A stretch of 39,525 nt of DNA from a virus: positions 1 through 39,525 of IMG/VR virus record IMGVR_UViG_3300042560_001063; one strand, written 5' to 3'. Below, in pieces: positions 37,012-39,525 of the stretch (position 1 is the first letter of the stretch; every line of letters begins with the position of its first letter). Under the pieces are notes generated by a model. The model did not search any database, was not told the DNA's origin, and worked only from the letters and a program-made list of their open reading frames with translations. A program made the position numbers and the translations under genes.

Positions 37012-37036
37012 AGCGGCCAGCCATAAGCCAGCCGCT
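37012..37036 (-). terminator. Hairpin after the major capsid gene
   Basis: On the minus strand AGCGGC and GCCGCT enclose further partial pairing, followed by TTCCCTTTTC. A weaker terminator that would set coat versus decoration levels. Confidence 0.5.
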
Positions 37037-37041
37037 CAAAC

Positions 37042-38196
37042 TCAGTCAGCAACGCCTGACGAATAGACCGTCACGATGCCCTGCTGCTTCGAAGCCGAGG
37101 ACGACCCGGTTCCAAAGTGCAGCTTGGCAATGCCGCGCAGTTCTTCGATGGCAACACCCGGACGGAACTTGTAGTCCGCCTGCATGTCGGTGATTGGCAT
37201 CGGCTCCTGACCCCAAACCACGCCCATGGCCTGCTGGCCACAGAGGAAGCCCGGCTCAACCGGAATCGACGAAGCACCAGCCGCTGCGAAGATGCTCGAC
37301 GTTGTGATGAGCGTCGAAATCTCTTCAATCTGGCGGATGATGACGCCGTCAATGATGAGGTCGCCGTCCTGGAACAACGGGTTGTTGTCCATGCCGTTGC
37401 CTTCGCGTGCGCGAGCGTCACGGTTGGCATTGACCATGTTCGAGTCCAGCTTGAGGTCGCGGAACGCGCGAGCGCCCACGAACATCACGAAGTACTCGCG
37501 GCCATCTTCCAGACGGAACGGACGAATTGCAGGTGACGCATTCTTCGCCATGCGCTTGGCAAGGCTGATCTGCGCTACCGTCAACTTGTCGTTCGTGCTG
37601 TCGACAGTGGCCAGACCCGTTGCATGGGTGGCCGAGTAGTTGCTCGTGGCCGCACCGTAAAGGATGCGGTCAGAGTTGGCAGCGGACCACGTGTTGTAGT
37701 TCGCAGCCGTTGCACCCGTGACAACCACGTTTCCGTCAGTGTCAACGATGTCAACTGCCGGAATGCTCGACGTGGTGACCGTGGGGCCAGCCATGTACTT
37801 GATCATGTCGGCACGAAGCGTGTCGGCAGACCAGAGCTTGAGCATGTCACGACCAGCGTTCAGCAGGTCGATTTCCGTCTTGTACGAAGTGGACTTCGGC
37901 ACCTTTACGGCGTTACGAATCCAGTCGACCGAAATGGCGCAGTTGTAGTTGCCAAGCTGCTCTTCCTTGCCGTCCAGCACGCCAGAGCCACGAACGCCAG
38001 CGGCGTTGAGCTTGGTGATGAGCGGAATGTTGAGCGTCTTGCCAGCTTCGCTTGCGAGTTCGTACATGGTGCAGATGACCGAAGTCTTCTTGCGGCCCAT
38101 GTAAGGAAGGAAGCCAGACTCGCGAACGTATTCTGCGAGGTAGTCCTTGGACCAAACTTGTTTTTCCAAGGCAGATGAAAGGGCTGTCTCAGCCAT
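37042..38196 (-). CDS. Major capsid protein, N4 gp56-like family (384 aa)
   Basis: Starts with SSALEKQVWSKDYLAEYV, and contains KTLNIPLITKLNAAGVRG and DMLKLWSADTLRADM, typical of the N4_gp56 coat family, then RPFRLEDGREYFVMFVGARAFRDL. A HK97-type fold is expected. AAGGA lies in a hairpin loop upstream of the ATG at 38196. It is preceded by the scaffold gene. The coat family differs from P22 gp5, so the head module is a mosaic. Confidence 0.88.
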   Translation of the reverse strand: MAETALSSALEKQVWSKDYLAEYVRESGFLPYMGRKKTSVICTMYELASEAGKTLNIPLITKLNAAGVRGSGVLDGKEEQLGNYNCAISVDWIRNAVKVPKSTSYKTEIDLLNAGRDMLKLWSADTLRADMIKYMAGPTVTTSSIPAVDIVDTDGNVVVTGATAANYNTWSAANSDRILYGAATSNYSATHATGLATVDSTNDKLTVAQISLAKRMAKNASPAIRPFRLEDGREYFVMFVGARAFRDLKLDSNMVNANRDARAREGNGMDNNPLFQDGDLIIDGVIIRQIEEISTLITTSSIFAAAGASSIPVEPGFLCGQQAMGVVWGQEPMPITDMQADYKFRPGVAIEELRGIAKLHFGTGSSSASKQQGIVTVYSSGVAD

Positions 38197-38197
38197 A

Positions 38198-38223
38198 GCA
38201 GTGTGTCCTTATTTGAACACTGC
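38198..38223 (-). promoter_or_regulatory. Hairpin presenting the capsid Shine-Dalgarno sequence
   Basis: GCAGTGT and ACACTGC form a perfect 7-base stem; the loop (minus strand TCAAATAAGGAC) holds AAGGA and the scaffold stop codon, and the stem ends two bases before the coat ATG. Ribosomes finishing the scaffold gene would open it, so coat translation may be coupled to scaffold. Confidence 0.5.
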
Positions 38224-38994
38224 GTTGAACGCTTCCCCTGGTCCGACCGGAACGTTCGAGGTCTTACCCCCGGCGCTAGGCGCGGATGCGAGTGAAGGTC
38301 TAGGCAGTGTCGATGGGGGGGAATGTCCCGTGACACCTGCGCTCTGTGGCTGCGTTGTTCCGGCTTTCACGTATCCGTTGGCCTCGGCCCATTTCTGAGC
38401 GTAGGCATCGGGGTCGTCGTCGCCGATCTTCTGCAGTCGTAGAGTTCGCTGGTGTTGCGAGACCACGTAGTCGTAAGGATCGGGCTGACGTTGGATTTGC
38501 TGCCAAATGCCGGGGTTCTGCTGCAGTTCAGACTGCAACCATTCCTCGGCGGCTTTGACTTTGTCGGCTCCATGATGCCGCGTAGCAGCAACAAGGCTGG
38601 CGTTTGTTATTGCGTCCCAACGAACACGCTCTATGCGTTCGTTCAGTGAGCGTTCGAAGGCCTCTGGGTCCGCGATGGGGTCCAAAGGTACGGGGGGCTT
38701 TCTTGTCGCCTCCTCGTATTTACGCCTGAAGTCTTCAGCTTCTCGCTGTGCGGCTTGGCGCTTCTCTCGCTCATCCAGAACCGCTGCCATCGGAATGTAT
38801 CCAGGCGGCGGCTGTACGGGCGCGCTGCTCGGCTGTGATGGGGCTGGTTCCAGTGTCGGGGCGGGCTGTTCTGCAACAGGCGGCTCCGGTGCAGGCGGCG
38901 GCGGCTCGGCCACGGGCTGCGAATTGTCTTTTGACGCAAAACGTCCGACATCGTCTCTGGGCTGGTCCAGAAACGACAGTTTATCCTCTGTCAT
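38209..38994 (-). CDS. Scaffold protein (261 aa)
   Basis: Acidic/proline-rich N-terminal half (AEPPPPAPEPPVAEQPAP, TLEPAPSQPS), then a helical segment (VLDEREKRQAAQREAEDFRRKYEEA) and a basic C-terminus, as in phage scaffolds. It is directly upstream of the coat gene. The ATG at 38994 has AAGGGA upstream; the 14-residue extension to 39036 is less likely. Confidence 0.7.
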   Translation of the reverse strand: MTEDKLSFLDQPRDDVGRFASKDNSQPVAEPPPPAPEPPVAEQPAPTLEPAPSQPSSAPVQPPPGYIPMAAVLDEREKRQAAQREAEDFRRKYEEATRKPPVPLDPIADPEAFERSLNERIERVRWDAITNASLVAATRHHGADKVKAAEEWLQSELQQNPGIWQQIQRQPDPYDYVVSQHQRTLRLQKIGDDDPDAYAQKWAEANGYVKAGTTQPQSAGVTGHSPPSTLPRPSLASAPSAGGKTSNVPVGPGEAFNAVFK

Positions 38995-39062
38995 AGGTTC
39001 CCTTGTGTTCGCCCGATGAGCCTCGGCGGCAGGCACTCAGCGCCCTTAACGATGGCGGCTCG

Positions 39063-39525
39063 TCATGCTGCGAGAAGCAGCAGGTCTAGGTCGTCCTCTT
39101 CGTCGTCGCGAAGCCGTTTGGCCTCTGCGCGGATGAGGGCGTAAAATTCGTTTATCTCCCTGAGCGCCTTCTGCATGGCCTCAAGTTCAGCAATCTGAAG
39201 CGCGAGCCTTGCGGCTTCGAGCGCCTCCTGTGCCTGCTCTCGTATCTCGACAGGTGCTTGTGCAAGGGGGGCTTCGGCCACCTCTTCGACAAACTTGACC
39301 ACGTCCCTGCGTTGGTCGCGGCGCTTGTTGCGCTTTTTGTAGTAGTAAGGATCCCACCCGCCCCGGCCGCCCGTGTCCTCTGCTTGGACTTGGACGCCAA
39401 CAAGCAGCGCAGTGATGTCACCGGACCCTGACAGGCTGGCCGACATCGCGCCGGGGTTCTGCTCGCCACCCTGAAAGTACCCACCGGGGAAGAACCGTTC
39501 CGGGAAGTACTTGTTAGGGAAATGG
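39063..39525 (-). CDS. Tail/capsid accessory protein, remainder of the split gene
   Basis: Continues from 138 across the junction (full length 157 aa). The middle is basic (YYYKKRNKRRDQRRD) and the C-terminal half is a long helix or coiled coil (EALEAARLALQIAELEAMQ), ending in an acidic run (DDEEDDLDLLLLAA). The true GTG start is outside this end of the window; the first in-frame ATG visible here (39446) is internal. Function unknown; next to scaffold, it could be an assembly factor. Confidence 0.75.
   Translation of the reverse strand, partial: HFPNKYFPERFFPGGYFQGGEQNPGAMSASLSGSGDITALLVGVQVQAEDTGGRGGWDPYYYKKRNKRRDQRRDVVKFVEEVAEAPLAQAPVEIREQAQEALEAARLALQIAELEAMQKALREINEFYALIRAEAKRLRDDEEDDLDLLLLAA
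39399..39525. repeat. Terminal redundancy, copy 2
   Basis: Identical to 1-127; see the first entry. Trimming one copy gives the circular genome. Confidence 0.93.

Noticed and set aside
39399-39525. T7-like direct terminal repeat
   Set aside because: P22-like headful phages do not use such repeats, and 127 bases fits an assembler overlap.
1-39525. tRNA or rRNA genes
   Set aside because: No cloverleaf-like segment with a TTCGAATCC-type arm was recognised by eye; a covariance-model search was not possible.

Overview
The window is a complete temperate, short-tailed phage genome of the P22 type, assembled as a circle. The first 127 bases are repeated exactly at the end (1-127 = 39399-39525), so the unique length is about 39,398 bp and one gene is cut by the arbitrary break. 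The P22-like assignment rests on a ~712-aa portal with a glutamine-rich coiled-coil tail, a gp10-like DNA stabilisation protein, and three consecutive ejection-type proteins, the first resembling gp7. The coat protein looks like the N4-gp56 family instead. GC-rich coding and the style of the replication and regulatory genes suggest an alphaproteobacterial host. That host call is an inference, and no sequence here names the host.

Layout. A small immunity region lies at 16.2-16.97 kb. A repressor-like XRE gene (16541-16858, +) sits between two nearly identical, oppositely oriented promoter/operator modules (16472-16507 and 16913-16948). The rightward module drives a tightly overlapping early operon (16974-21547): small unknown proteins, an HNH protein, an ERF annealing protein, a C5-methyltransferase-like protein, a small protein and a tyrosine integrase. 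A putative integrase-binding region and a second small cassette with membrane peptides, an operator-like palindrome and a small HTH protein follow, up to 22663. The leftward module drives everything else on the minus strand. First come the Cro-like gene, a DnaA domain IV-like protein, two related DNA methyltransferases with a DUF1064-type nuclease between them, a GIY-YIG nuclease and a replication initiator. After these come two leader regions with a strict 5-base period around an unrecognised gene, then a YegP-like protein and a possible late activator/antiterminator.

The late region continues leftward: tail fibre/spike, terminase small and large subunits, portal, four tail/capsid accessory proteins plus a small zinc-ribbon-like protein, then across the circle junction to scaffold, major capsid, connectors, gp10-like protein, an ADP-ribosyltransferase-like virion protein, a collar-domain protein, an aspartyl beta-hydroxylase/GNAT pair, three ejection proteins and a second fibre. 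It ends with the lysis cassette: M15 endolysin, holin candidates, a metallophosphoesterase, Rz and an embedded Rz1. This meets the rightward operon head-on at 22590-22663.

How it works together. The repressor probably shuts both duplicated promoters. Release starts replication, in which the initiator with a DnaA domain I-like tail probably recruits the host helicase. It also starts leftward transcription that must pass intrinsic terminators at 15422-15449 and 9974-10002 to reach the late genes, which implies antitermination. The most unusual element is the pair of intercistronic tracts with an invariant C on the + strand (G in the mRNA) every fifth base (10790-10934 and 11570-11667). They flank a single unrecognised 197-aa gene in a genome whose other genes mostly overlap or touch.
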